From JACMLD01 sp964245425 (lineage in GTDB: Bacteria > Bacteroidota > Bacteroidia > Chitinophagales > Chitinophagaceae): a stretch of DNA of 20,827 nt. Both the position numbers and the translations under genes were made by a program. Below are positions 14,784-20,827 of the stretch, piece by piece (position 1 is the first letter of the stretch; each line of letters starts with the position of its first letter). Below the pieces are notes generated by a model. That model was not told the origin of the DNA. It saw only the letters and a program-made list of their open reading frames with translations, and made no database searches. The stretch spans positions 1 to 20,827 of the forward strand of contig CAXTMV010000077.1 in the NCBI GenBank assembly GCA_964245425.1, in the 5' to 3' direction.

Positions 14784-15335
14784 TTAATGATTCAGAATAA
14801 AATCCTCAATTTTTTTAACAGCATGGTGATAGCTGGCTTTAAGGGCTCCTTCGCTGGTTTCCAATACTTTACTCATCTCTTCATAAGGCATTTCGTCATA
14901 ATACCGCAGGTTGAATACAATGCGCTGTTTCTCGGGTAATTGCTGCATGGCCAGTTGTAGTTTCCATTCCAGCTTGTTGGGGTCGAAATGCTTGTCGGCC
15001 TTGATGCTGTTGCTCAGGTTGCTTTCCACATCACTCAGCGATACGGAGGATTTTCTTTTTCGCTGCTCCATGAAAGTAAGGCATTCGTTTGTGCCGATGC
15101 GATACAGCCAGGTATATAACTGGCTGTCTTCCCGAAAGTTCTCCAGACCGTTCCAGACACGGATAAAAACGTTTTGCAATACATCGTTGGCGTCTTCATG
15201 TTCTACCACCATACGGCGGATATGCCAATAGAGTTTTTCCTGGTATTTTTTTATGATAGCAGTAAAAGCTTTTTCCTTTGTAGAAGGGTTCCGGAATTCC
15301 TGTAGTAATTCCGCGTCCTGCATAACAACTGCCAT
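14784..15335 (-). CDS. ECF-type RNA polymerase sigma factor
   Basis: This 183-residue protein is a group IV sigma factor with only regions 2 and 4. Region 2 covers about residues 20-95. It includes DANDVLQNVFIRVW (48-61), which contacts core polymerase, and a Trp/Arg segment, YTWLYRIGTNECL (74-86), used to open and read the -10 element. Region 4 covers about 125-180, with LPEKQRIVFNLRYY and a helix-turn-helix EMSKVLETSEGALKASYHHA that reads the -35 element. A polar linker (96-120) joins them. It heads an operon with the GYF-repeat membrane protein and the Spy-like protein. The start is the ATG complement at 15333-15335; an in-frame ATG four codons on (15323) is also possible. An inverted repeat lies 36-49 bases upstream. 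Family assignment is secure; the regulon is unknown. Confidence 0.95.
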   Translation of the reverse strand: MAVVMQDAELLQEFRNPSTKEKAFTAIIKKYQEKLYWHIRRMVVEHEDANDVLQNVFIRVWNGLENFREDSQLYTWLYRIGTNECLTFMEQRKRKSSVSLSDVESNLSNSIKADKHFDPNKLEWKLQLAMQQLPEKQRIVFNLRYYDEMPYEEMSKVLETSEGALKASYHHAVKKIEDFILNH

Positions 15336-15370
15336 AGGTTAGCTATTTTGTTTAGCAAATAATGTTTTGA

Positions 15371-15384
15371 CCGGGAGAACCCGG
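15371..15384. promoter_or_regulatory. Inverted repeat upstream of the ECF sigma gene
   Basis: CCGGG (15371-15375) and CCCGG (15380-15384) are perfect reverse complements around AGAA. It lies 36 bases upstream of the sigma-factor start codon, so it could be part of an autoregulatory promoter or a leader hairpin. It is short, and its role is inferred. Confidence 0.3.
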
Positions 15385-15457
15385 CATTGTTTAACGCCTT
15401 AATCGGAAAAATATTAGCTATTGCAGCTGCTTAACAAAACACCTTACATTCGATATC

Positions 15458-15530
15458 GTTCATGGGTCGGGGTTCGTAGTTTTTGCAGCAAACCGCCCGC
15501 AAAAGAATTATGAACCGCCGAATTACGAAC
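15458..15530. repeat. Inverted array of 7-base words (GTTC-type), after the transketolase gene
   Basis: The left arm reads in exact 7-base steps: GTTCATG-GGTCGGG-GTTCGTA-GTTTTTG (15458-15485). On the minus strand the right arm reads GTTCGTA (15530-15524), ATTCGGCG, GTTCATA, then ATTCTTTTG. Bases 15472-15481 pair with 15521-15530 over 10 positions with one G:T wobble. The element begins 12 bases past the stop of the minus-strand transketolase gene. It shares the word GTTC(A/G)T(A/G) with elements at 4421 and 16586. Confidence 0.6.
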
Positions 15531-15542
15531 TGTATGTAGTGA

Positions 15543-16505
15543 TTAAGCGCTTTTCCGGGCCATTACTTTTTCTACAGCGGCTATAACATGGGCGGCGGTG
15601 AGCCCGTACTTCTCCAGTAATTGGGTGGGGGTGCCGCTTTCGCCGAAAGTATCATTGGTACCCACATATTCAATAGGGATGGGCAGGTTTCTGGCAGCTG
15701 TCTGAGCGATGCTGTCGCCCAGTCCGCCAATGATATTGTGTTCTTCAACGGTTACGGCGCATTTTGTTTTGGAAATGGATTTGATAATCGCCTCCGTATC
15801 CAGCGGCTTGATGGTGTGCATGTTTATAAGGTCTACACTGATGCCTTTTTCCTGTAATGCAATACCGGCTTCAATAGCAGTCCAGACCATATGGCCACAG
15901 GCAAAAATGCTAACATCTGAACCTTCAGAAAAAACCTGGGCCTTCCCAATTTCAAAAGGCAGATCCGCGGTAAAGATGGGCCATACGGGCCGGCCAAAGC
16001 GAAGGTAAACAGGCCCCACGTAATCGGCAATGGCCTTGGTGGCGGCCTTGGTCTGCGCATAATCGCACGGAACAATAACCGTCATGCCCGGCAGCATTTT
16101 CATCATGCCAATATCTTCCAGTATCTGGTGGGTAGCGCCATCCTCACCCAGCGTAAGACCGGCATGGGAAGCACATATTTTAACGTTCTTACCGGAATAA
16201 CAAACGGATTGCCGAATCTGATCATATACCCGGCCGGTAGAAAAATTGGCAAAGGTGGTGGTAAAAGGTATTTTGCCACCGATGGTCAGACCTGCCGCAA
16301 TACTGATCATATTGGCTTCTGCGATGCCGCATTGTACAAAACGATCCGGGAATTCTTTTATAAACTGGTTCAGTTTCATAGAACCCAGCAAATCGGCTGT
16401 GAGTGCTACAATATTGGGGTTGCTTTTTCCGGCTTCTGCAATACCATCTCCAAAACCGCTTCTCGTATCTTTTTTACCTGAGGGTACAATATCTTTCAAT
16501 GCCAT
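15543..16505 (-). CDS. Transketolase, C-terminal subunit (split enzyme)
   Basis: Transketolase moves two-carbon ketol units between sugar phosphates in the pentose phosphate pathway. This 320-residue chain covers only the pyrimidine-binding and C-terminal domains. It has the catalytic Glu63 in VQCGIAEANMISIAAGL, which activates the thiamine diphosphate cofactor, the FANFSTGRVYDQIRQ segment, and EEHNIIGGLGDSIAQ in the last domain. The diphosphate-binding half (GDG...N motif) is missing because it is a separate gene in split transketolases. Bacteroidota commonly have the two halves side by side, but here the neighbours are galE and the sigma operon, so the partner must lie elsewhere. The ATG complement at 16503-16505 gives the natural MALKDIVPSG start; an upstream TTG would add eight residues. 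TACTTTG (complement of 16527-16533) is a weak -10-like box. Confidence 0.9.
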   Translation of the reverse strand: MALKDIVPSGKKDTRSGFGDGIAEAGKSNPNIVALTADLLGSMKLNQFIKEFPDRFVQCGIAEANMISIAAGLTIGGKIPFTTTFANFSTGRVYDQIRQSVCYSGKNVKICASHAGLTLGEDGATHQILEDIGMMKMLPGMTVIVPCDYAQTKAATKAIADYVGPVYLRFGRPVWPIFTADLPFEIGKAQVFSEGSDVSIFACGHMVWTAIEAGIALQEKGISVDLINMHTIKPLDTEAIIKSISKTKCAVTVEEHNIIGGLGDSIAQTAARNLPIPIEYVGTNDTFGESGTPTQLLEKYGLTAAHVIAAVEKVMARKSA

Positions 16506-16585
16506 GGCTGAAGTATTTAATGACCGCAAAGTAAGGAAGAAGTTGGCAGTTTTGGCGAATGAATTTTACGTTTGCCCGGAAAGCA

Positions 16586-16615
16586 GTTGCTGGTTGGGGG
16601 TTCATGGTTCTTTTG
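16586..16615. repeat. Half-array of GTTC-type 7-base words, galE/transketolase gap
   Basis: Four words follow in exact 7-base phase: GTTGCTG-GTTGGGG-GTTCATG-GTTCTTT. The series closely matches the left arm of the element at 15458, down to its run of Ts followed by TGC. No inverted partner arm is evident in the remaining gap, so this may be a one-sided remnant. Confidence 0.5.
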
Positions 16616-16649
16616 CCATGCATAAGCCATCTGGCATACACCTGTAGCC

Positions 16650-17705
16650 CTAATTCAGGCCTGCATTCTGCTTATTGTATAATTTGGCGTCTACGGTAAG
16701 CCGCTGTTCCCACTTCCAGGCGGTCAGCATCATATCTTCCAGCGAATATTTGATCTGCCAGCCCAATTGGTTTACTGCCAGTTCATTGTTGGCATAGATG
16801 GCAATGACATCGCCTGGACGGCGGGGTGCGATCGCATAATCCAATTTTACACCACTCACTTTTTCAAATGTATGGATGGCTTCCAGCACGGTAACACCGT
16901 TGCCGGAACCGAGGTTAAAGACCTCGCATTTTTTATTTGTTTTACCTTCTATCAGGTATTGTAAAGACAGCGTATGTGCATGGGCGATATCAGACACATG
17001 AATATAATCGCGGATGCAGGAACCATCGCGGGTGGGGTAATCGTCTCCGAAAACTTTCATCTGCGGCAATTTGCCCACCGCCGTTTGGGTAATGGCGGGT
17101 ACCAGGTTGGCCGGCCGGCCAATGGGCATTTCACCAATTTGTATGGTGGGGTGTGCGCCCACCGGGTTAAAATACCTCAGCAGGATAGACTGCACTTCGT
17201 TTACCTTGGAAAACTCATTGATGATCTGTTCACCCATCTGCTTGGTATAACCATAGGGCGATTCAGCAGGCTTGGGAGGTGTTTTTTCCGTAACCGGGAT
17301 GGAATCTGGGTTGCCGTATACCGTGCAGGAAGAAGAGAAGACAAAATAAGGTATCTTGAATTCGTGCACGCATTTCAGGAGGTTGATGAGGGATACCACA
17401 TTGTTTTCGAAATACATCAGTGGTTCTGCTACTGATTCGCCCACGGCTTTGTAGGCAGCAAAATGGATGATGCCGGAAATATCTTCATTTTCCTGGAAAA
17501 TGGCAAAAGTATCGTCGTAATTGCAAAGGTCTACCTTGTAATTTTTTACTTTTTTACCGGTTATTTTTTCCACGCCTTCCAGTATCCGCGCGGAAGAGCG
17601 TGAATTATTGTCGACCGATATTACCTCGTACCCGTTTTCTATTAAATCTACCACGGTATGCGAGCCGATATAACCGCATCCGCCGGTAACAAGAATTTTT
17701 TTCAT
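16650..17705 (-). CDS. galE: UDP-glucose 4-epimerase
   Basis: GalE interconverts UDP-glucose and UDP-galactose using bound NAD, supplying galactose for surface polysaccharide or feeding galactose into glycolysis by the Leloir route. The 351-residue chain starts with the Rossmann motif GGCGYIGSH (8-16). It carries the catalytic Ser of SSSCTVYG (124-131), and the Y151-G-Y-T-K155 pair of the short-chain dehydrogenase family. FNLGSGNGVTVLEAI and PRRPGDVIAIYAN in the last third are typical of GalE. Length is near the family norm (about 338-350). It lies 51 bases after rfbA on the same strand, so the two are probably one transcript making activated hexoses. No galK, galT or glycosyltransferase is adjacent. 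The start is the ATG complement at 17703-17705. Confidence 0.96.
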   Translation of the reverse strand: MKKILVTGGCGYIGSHTVVDLIENGYEVISVDNNSRSSARILEGVEKITGKKVKNYKVDLCNYDDTFAIFQENEDISGIIHFAAYKAVGESVAEPLMYFENNVVSLINLLKCVHEFKIPYFVFSSSCTVYGNPDSIPVTEKTPPKPAESPYGYTKQMGEQIINEFSKVNEVQSILLRYFNPVGAHPTIQIGEMPIGRPANLVPAITQTAVGKLPQMKVFGDDYPTRDGSCIRDYIHVSDIAHAHTLSLQYLIEGKTNKKCEVFNLGSGNGVTVLEAIHTFEKVSGVKLDYAIAPRRPGDVIAIYANNELAVNQLGWQIKYSLEDMMLTAWKWEQRLTVDAKLYNKQNAGLN

Positions 17706-17756
17706 CTTTTAAGAGTTGGTTGGTAAGTGCAATTGAGACTGCAAGATGTATACAAT

Positions 17757-18620
17757 TTAGCCTATTTCCAAATTGACCAGGTATTGCCCATACCCGCTTT
17801 TTAGCAATGGCTGGGCCAGACGCATCAGCTGTTCCTTGGATATAAAGCCTTTGCGATAGGCGATTTCTTCGATACAGGCAATTTTAATACCCTGTCTTTG
17901 CTCAATTACCTGTACAAACATGGAGGCCTGCATCAGCGAGTCGAAGGTACCGGTATCGAGCCAGGCGGTGCCACGGTCGAGGATCGACACTTTTAGTTTT
18001 CCCTGTTGCAGGTATTCTTTGTTCACATCGGTTATTTCATATTCTCCGCGCGGACTGGGTTGCAGGTTTTTGGCTATCTGAACAACGCTGTTATCGTAGA
18101 AATATAAGCCCGGTACCGCATAATGGCTTTTTGGTGCGGCGGGTTTTTCTTCAATGGAGATGGCTTTCAGGTTCTTGTCGAATTCAACCACACCATAGCG
18201 TTCCGGGTCGCTTACATGATAGGCGTATACGATGCCTCCATCGGGGTTTGCATTGGCCTGCAGGGTCTTGCCCAGGCCGGCGCCATAAAAAATATTATCA
18301 CCCAGCACCAGGGCCACCGGGTCGTTCCCGATAAATTGTTCGCCAATTACAAATGCCTGTGCCAGCCCATTGGGCAGGGGCTGCTCCGCATAGGAAAAAT
18401 TCAATCCCAGGCTTTTTCCATCACCAAACAGTTTTTTAAACAGCGGCAGATCATGTGGTGTGGAGATGATCAGTATATCGCTGATGCCCGCCAGCATGAG
18501 GGTAGACAGCGGGTAGTAGATCATCGGCTTATCGTACACAGGCATGATCTGTTTGCTGATAGCGTAGGTAATGGGGTGTAAACGGGTGCCCGAGCCACCT
18601 GCCAGTATAATTCCCTTCAT
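17757..18620 (-). CDS. rfbA: Glucose-1-phosphate thymidylyltransferase
   Basis: RfbA (RmlA) makes dTDP-glucose from glucose-1-phosphate and dTTP, the entry step to dTDP-rhamnose and other dTDP-sugars. The 287-residue chain shows the nucleotidyltransferase signature GGSGTRLHPIT (8-18), the KQIMPVYDKPMIYYPLS stretch (23-39), the metal-binding Asp108 in VLGDNIFYG, and EEKPAAPKSHYAVPGLYFYD further on. Length fits the family (286-295). The rhamnose genes rfbB, rfbC and rfbD are not next to it, which is less usual; galE follows instead. The leader contains a small hairpin (18638-18652) with an AGGAGG in its minus-strand sequence, about 20 bases before the ATG, which is too far to be a normal ribosome site. 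The start is the ATG complement at 18618-18620. Confidence 0.96.
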   Translation of the reverse strand: MKGIILAGGSGTRLHPITYAISKQIMPVYDKPMIYYPLSTLMLAGISDILIISTPHDLPLFKKLFGDGKSLGLNFSYAEQPLPNGLAQAFVIGEQFIGNDPVALVLGDNIFYGAGLGKTLQANANPDGGIVYAYHVSDPERYGVVEFDKNLKAISIEEKPAAPKSHYAVPGLYFYDNSVVQIAKNLQPSPRGEYEITDVNKEYLQQGKLKVSILDRGTAWLDTGTFDSLMQASMFVQVIEQRQGIKIACIEEIAYRKGFISKEQLMRLAQPLLKSGYGQYLVNLEIG

Positions 18621-18637
18621 TGAGTTAATAGTTTAAT

Positions 18638-18652
18638 CGCCTCCTAAAGGCG
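18638..18652 (-). promoter_or_regulatory. Leader hairpin of rfbA
   Basis: CGCCT (18638-18642) and AGGCG (18648-18652) pair perfectly around CCTAA. On the minus strand this lies 17-32 bases upstream of the rfbA ATG and encloses AGGAGG (complement of 18641-18646). A regulatory role is possible but unproven. Confidence 0.3.
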
Positions 18653-18654
18653 TG

Positions 18655-18688
18655 CAAAGAAAAGACAATATAGAGAAGATAATGCAAA
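18655..18688 (-). promoter_or_regulatory. Candidate promoter for rfbA-galE
   Basis: On the minus strand TTTG (complement of 18685-18688) is followed after 22 bases by TTTCTTTG (complement of 18655-18662). This matches TTTG / TAnnTTTG with one mismatch. It lies 34 bases before the rfbA ATG, directly after the terminator of the phosphate-transport operon. Confidence 0.4.
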
Positions 18689-18719
18689 TTAAAAAGCTGC
18701 CGGCGATTGCCTGGCGGCT
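18689..18719 (-). terminator. Intrinsic terminator of the DUF47-PiT operon
   Basis: On the minus strand the stem AGCCGCCAG (complement of 18711-18719) pairs with CCGGCAGCT (complement of 18695-18703) over nine positions including two wobble pairs, with a 7-base loop. TTTTTAATTT follows at once. It lies three bases past the PiT stop codon and is the clearest terminator in the window. Confidence 0.72.
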
Positions 18720-18721
18720 GT

Positions 18722-19759
18722 TTACAGGAAGATCTTGAGTATATAATATACAATGGCTGCTATCAGTGCGCTCACCGGAATGGTGAGTATCCAGGCCCAT
18801 AAAAGGTTAATAGTAACGCCCCAGCGAACAGCCGACAGGCGTTTGGTGGCACCTACACCGATAATGGAACCTGTAATCGTATGGGTAGTACTTACAGGGA
18901 TGCCAAAATGCTCGGTCAGGTACAATGTAATAGCGCCCGCGGTTTCCGCAGCCACGCCTTCCAGTGGGGTAACCTTCGTAATACGGGTGCCCATGGTCTT
19001 GATGATCTTCCAGCCACCACTGAGTGTGCCCAGGCCGATGGCGGTAAAGCTCGACAAAGGCACCCACCAGTATTCGGTTACAAACTGGTTAAAGGTCATA
19101 TTATGACCCTGGCCTTTCTGGTAGAAGATCATAGCCGCGCCGATAATGCCCATTACTTTTTGCGCATCGTTAGCACCATGGCCCAGGCTAAAGAGTCCGT
19201 AAGACACCAGCTGCAGGCGACGGAACCAGCTGTCTGCCTTATAGGGATTGGCACGCCTGCAGATGTTTACGATCAGCAGGGTCAGCACAAAGGCAATGAC
19301 CATCCCAATCAGCGGGGCCGCAAAAATGAAAAGAAAAGTGGGAACTACTTTTGCGTAGTTAACGACTGTATGCCCATCGCCGCTAAAGCCCCTGGCGTGG
19401 GCAATGGCGGCGCCCATAAAACCGCCGATTAATGTATGGGAAGAACTGGAGGGTATTCCAAACCACCAGGTAAGCAGGTTCCATATAATGGCAGCGATGA
19501 GGCCGGAAAAAATAACTTCCAGGGTGATAAAATGTTCATTTACGGTGGTGGCGATGGTATTGCCTATCTTGAACTCTCCGTACACATATTTGGATACGAA
19601 AAAAGCAATGAAATTAAACATAGCGGCCCAGATAACAGCCTGGAAGGGGGTGAGCACTTTGGTTGAAACAATGGTGGCAATGGAATTAGCGGCATCGTGG
19701 AATCCATTGATATAGTCAAAAACGAGTGCCAGTATAATAATGACAACAAGAAAAGTCAT
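18722..19759 (-). CDS. Inorganic phosphate transporter, PiT family
   Basis: This 345-residue membrane protein takes up phosphate, probably as a metal-phosphate complex, driven by a cation gradient. The internal duplication typical of the family is easy to see. GFHDAAN (19-25) in the first half matches GHGANDAQK (193-201) in the second, and GIPSSSSH (101-108) matches GIPVSTTH (286-293). About ten hydrophobic segments fill the rest. It is shorter than E. coli PitA (499 residues) because the central cytoplasmic loop is small. It follows the DUF47 gene by 138 bases in the order regulator-transporter known for pap-pit pairs. That gap contains an unusual word-repeat element, and a strong terminator follows the stop codon. 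The start is the ATG complement at 19757-19759. Confidence 0.95.
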   Translation of the reverse strand: MTFLVVIIILALVFDYINGFHDAANSIATIVSTKVLTPFQAVIWAAMFNFIAFFVSKYVYGEFKIGNTIATTVNEHFITLEVIFSGLIAAIIWNLLTWWFGIPSSSSHTLIGGFMGAAIAHARGFSGDGHTVVNYAKVVPTFLFIFAAPLIGMVIAFVLTLLIVNICRRANPYKADSWFRRLQLVSYGLFSLGHGANDAQKVMGIIGAAMIFYQKGQGHNMTFNQFVTEYWWVPLSSFTAIGLGTLSGGWKIIKTMGTRITKVTPLEGVAAETAGAITLYLTEHFGIPVSTTHTITGSIIGVGATKRLSAVRWGVTINLLWAWILTIPVSALIAAIVYYILKIFL

Positions 19760-19768
19760 AAGGAAGAA

Positions 19769-19896
19769 GTGATAAATGTGATAAATGCGGGGAATGCGCT
19801 AATGTGGGAAATGTGAAAAATGCCTTTGCCGAATAAATTCTTTTTCTCCGCTGTAAGCATTTCACACATTAGCACATGTTACACAGTAGCACATTC
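19769..19896. repeat. Facing arrays of 8-9-base words between DUF47 and pit genes
   Basis: On the plus strand six words run without gaps: GTGATAAAT, GTGATAAAT, GCGGGGAAT, GCGCTAAT, GTGGGAAAT, GTGAAAAAT (19769-19821). On the minus strand the right side reads GTGCTACT, GTGTAACAT, GTGCTAAT, GTGTGAAAT (complement of 19892-19859). Both arrays follow G-N-G-N(2-3)-A-A/C-T. A 37-base spacer separates them, so they face each other. The arm CACATTAGCACATT region (19865-19876 and onward) can pair with AATGCGCTAATGTG (19794-19807) nearly end to end. The element fills almost the whole gap, from nine bases before the pit ATG to one base before the DUF47 stop. Confidence 0.65.
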
Positions 19897-19897
19897 A

Positions 19898-20542
19898 TTA
19901 AGCGTATTTAATAATGATGGATTCAATTACGTTGCCGGCGTCTTCACATTTGTCTGTTACGATCTCCATTACCTGGTAAATCTCTCTTTTCTTGATTACT
20001 TCTTTGGCATCGGGTTCGGTTTCAAAAAGCCGGTCGATACTGAGATCGAAAATATCATCGGCCTGGTTTTCGATGCTGTTCACCTTTACCAGGGCATCTG
20101 TTATTTTACGCATATTTTTCATGTCGCGCAGTTCCACCACGGCATTTTTAATGTGTTCGGAGCCCTGTTCAATCAAATCGGCCATTTTCTGGATGCCCTG
20201 GTCGTTCGGGTTCACCTTATAAAAATTGATCTTCTTGGCCGAAGAATAGATATAATCAGCGATATCGTCGAGCGCAGATGCCAGGTAATGAATGTCTTCG
20301 CGGTCAAAAGGCGTGATAAAATTGCGGCCCAGTTCTGTAAAGATGCGGTGGGTAAAATCGTCGTTGATATGTTCCAGGTCTTCCATTCTTGAGATGAGTG
20401 CCGCGCGTTTGTCGAAATCGGGTTCTGCCACTACATCTTTCATCAGCCTGCCCATTTCTGCTACGGTGGCGGCCACTTCTTCAAATAGGGAATAAAAGAC
20501 CCGGTCTTTCGGCATAAATATCTTCAAAAAAGAATTGGCCAT
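19898..20542 (-). CDS. DUF47 family protein, PiT accessory/regulator (PhoU-like fold)
   Basis: This 214-residue soluble, all-helical protein belongs to the DUF47 family, distantly related to PhoU, and is typically encoded next to PiT phosphate transporters. It is presumed to modulate the transporter at the membrane. The chain has long acidic helices with repeated E-x-x-x-D/D-x-x-D patterns, for example EDLEHINDDFTHRIF, DDIADYIYSSAKKINFYK and ENQADDIFDLSIDRLF, which fit the metal-binding helices of this fold. I chose the ATG complement at 20540-20542, giving the usual MANSFLKIFMPKD opening. A longer frame back to 20722 would add 60 atypical residues and would run over a good promoter. The pit gene follows on the same strand. 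Confidence 0.92.
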   Translation of the reverse strand: MANSFLKIFMPKDRVFYSLFEEVAATVAEMGRLMKDVVAEPDFDKRAALISRMEDLEHINDDFTHRIFTELGRNFITPFDREDIHYLASALDDIADYIYSSAKKINFYKVNPNDQGIQKMADLIEQGSEHIKNAVVELRDMKNMRKITDALVKVNSIENQADDIFDLSIDRLFETEPDAKEVIKKREIYQVMEIVTDKCEDAGNVIESIIIKYA

Positions 20543-20557
20543 ACTATAGAATTTGGG

Positions 20558-20587
20558 CAAAAATAGAAGGTTTGCCCCGGGTTCAAA
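20558..20587 (-). promoter_or_regulatory. Bacteroidota-type promoter for DUF47-pit
   Basis: On the minus strand TTTG (complement of 20584-20587) and TATTTTTG (complement of 20558-20565) are 18 bases apart. The second box is an exact match to TAnnTTTG. The chosen ATG lies 15 bases further on, which supports that start over the longer frame. It is the best promoter match in the window. Confidence 0.62.
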
Positions 20588-20827
20588 GCAATTAATGTTT
20601 GGTAATAATTTCTTAACATAGGTTGTTTTTCCTTTTTTTTCCGGCGGGTTACAAGTGGCCAGGGTGTGGTTTACCCGCTGATTTTCCGGGGATTGATCAT
20701 AAATGCATAAACCTGGCGTCACAAAGGCTTAACAAAGGGCGGGTAGTTTTGTGCCAGTTCTTACCCTGATTGTTATGTAATCAATGACTTAAAGTAATCG
20801 GAGCAGTATTTTCTCATGCAGTAACAC

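Noticed and set aside
15543..16505. 1-deoxy-D-xylulose-5-phosphate synthase
   Set aside because: DXS is a single chain of about 620-640 residues; this 320-residue chain starts exactly at the transketolase central domain and matches the split-transketolase C subunit.
20543..20722. 60-residue N-terminal extension of the DUF47 protein
   Set aside because: It lies over an exact TAnnTTTG promoter box, and the shorter form matches the family's usual start and length.

Overview
The window reads as chromosomal DNA of a Bacteroidota bacterium, most likely of the order Chitinophagales (family Chitinophagaceae or a close relative). The evidence is the protein families (Bacteroidota-style RodA with a long charged insert, GYF-repeat anti-sigma-like protein, split transketolase, GxxExxY protein), starts with little Shine-Dalgarno signal, and promoter candidates of the TTTG / TAnnTTTG type used by this phylum. 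Placement to family is inference from gene content; I saw no rRNA, tRNA, CRISPR array, phage or transposase gene. Most of the window is housekeeping and ordinary.

Layout. 1-1235: two small paralogous membrane-anchored coiled-coil proteins of unknown function, then about 460 bases without a convincing gene, holding a hairpin and a duplicated 41-base palindromic unit. 1236-2951 (minus): a POT-family peptide transporter. 3124-5543 (plus): purD and a tryptophan 2,3-dioxygenase. 5885-11965 (plus): the cell-elongation cluster mreB-mreC-mreD-mrdA-rodA, which should supply the actin-like scaffold, its membrane partners, the transpeptidase and the glycan polymerase of the Rod complex. 12029-13311 (plus): an MBL-fold hydrolase and a GxxExxY protein. 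13423-15335 (minus): ECF sigma factor, a membrane protein that is probably its anti-sigma factor, and a small secreted Spy-like protein, looking like one envelope-sensing operon. 15543-16505 (minus): the C-terminal half of a split transketolase with no N-terminal half beside it. 16650-18620 (minus): rfbA and galE for nucleotide sugars. 18722-20542 (minus): a DUF47 regulator and a PiT phosphate transporter, with a good promoter in front and a good terminator behind.

The most unusual signal is not in the genes. Five intergenic gaps (about 4421-4481, 8368-8440, 15458-15530, 16586-16615 and 19769-19896) carry arrays of degenerate 7- to 9-base words kept in phase, and in four of them the words recur in opposite orientation on the other side of a short spacer, so the whole element can fold into a long stem. 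Three share the word GTTC(A/G)T(A/G); the others use different words with the same layout. They fall outside the coding regions, hugging stop or start codons. I do not know a named family that matches, and they are what I would follow up first.
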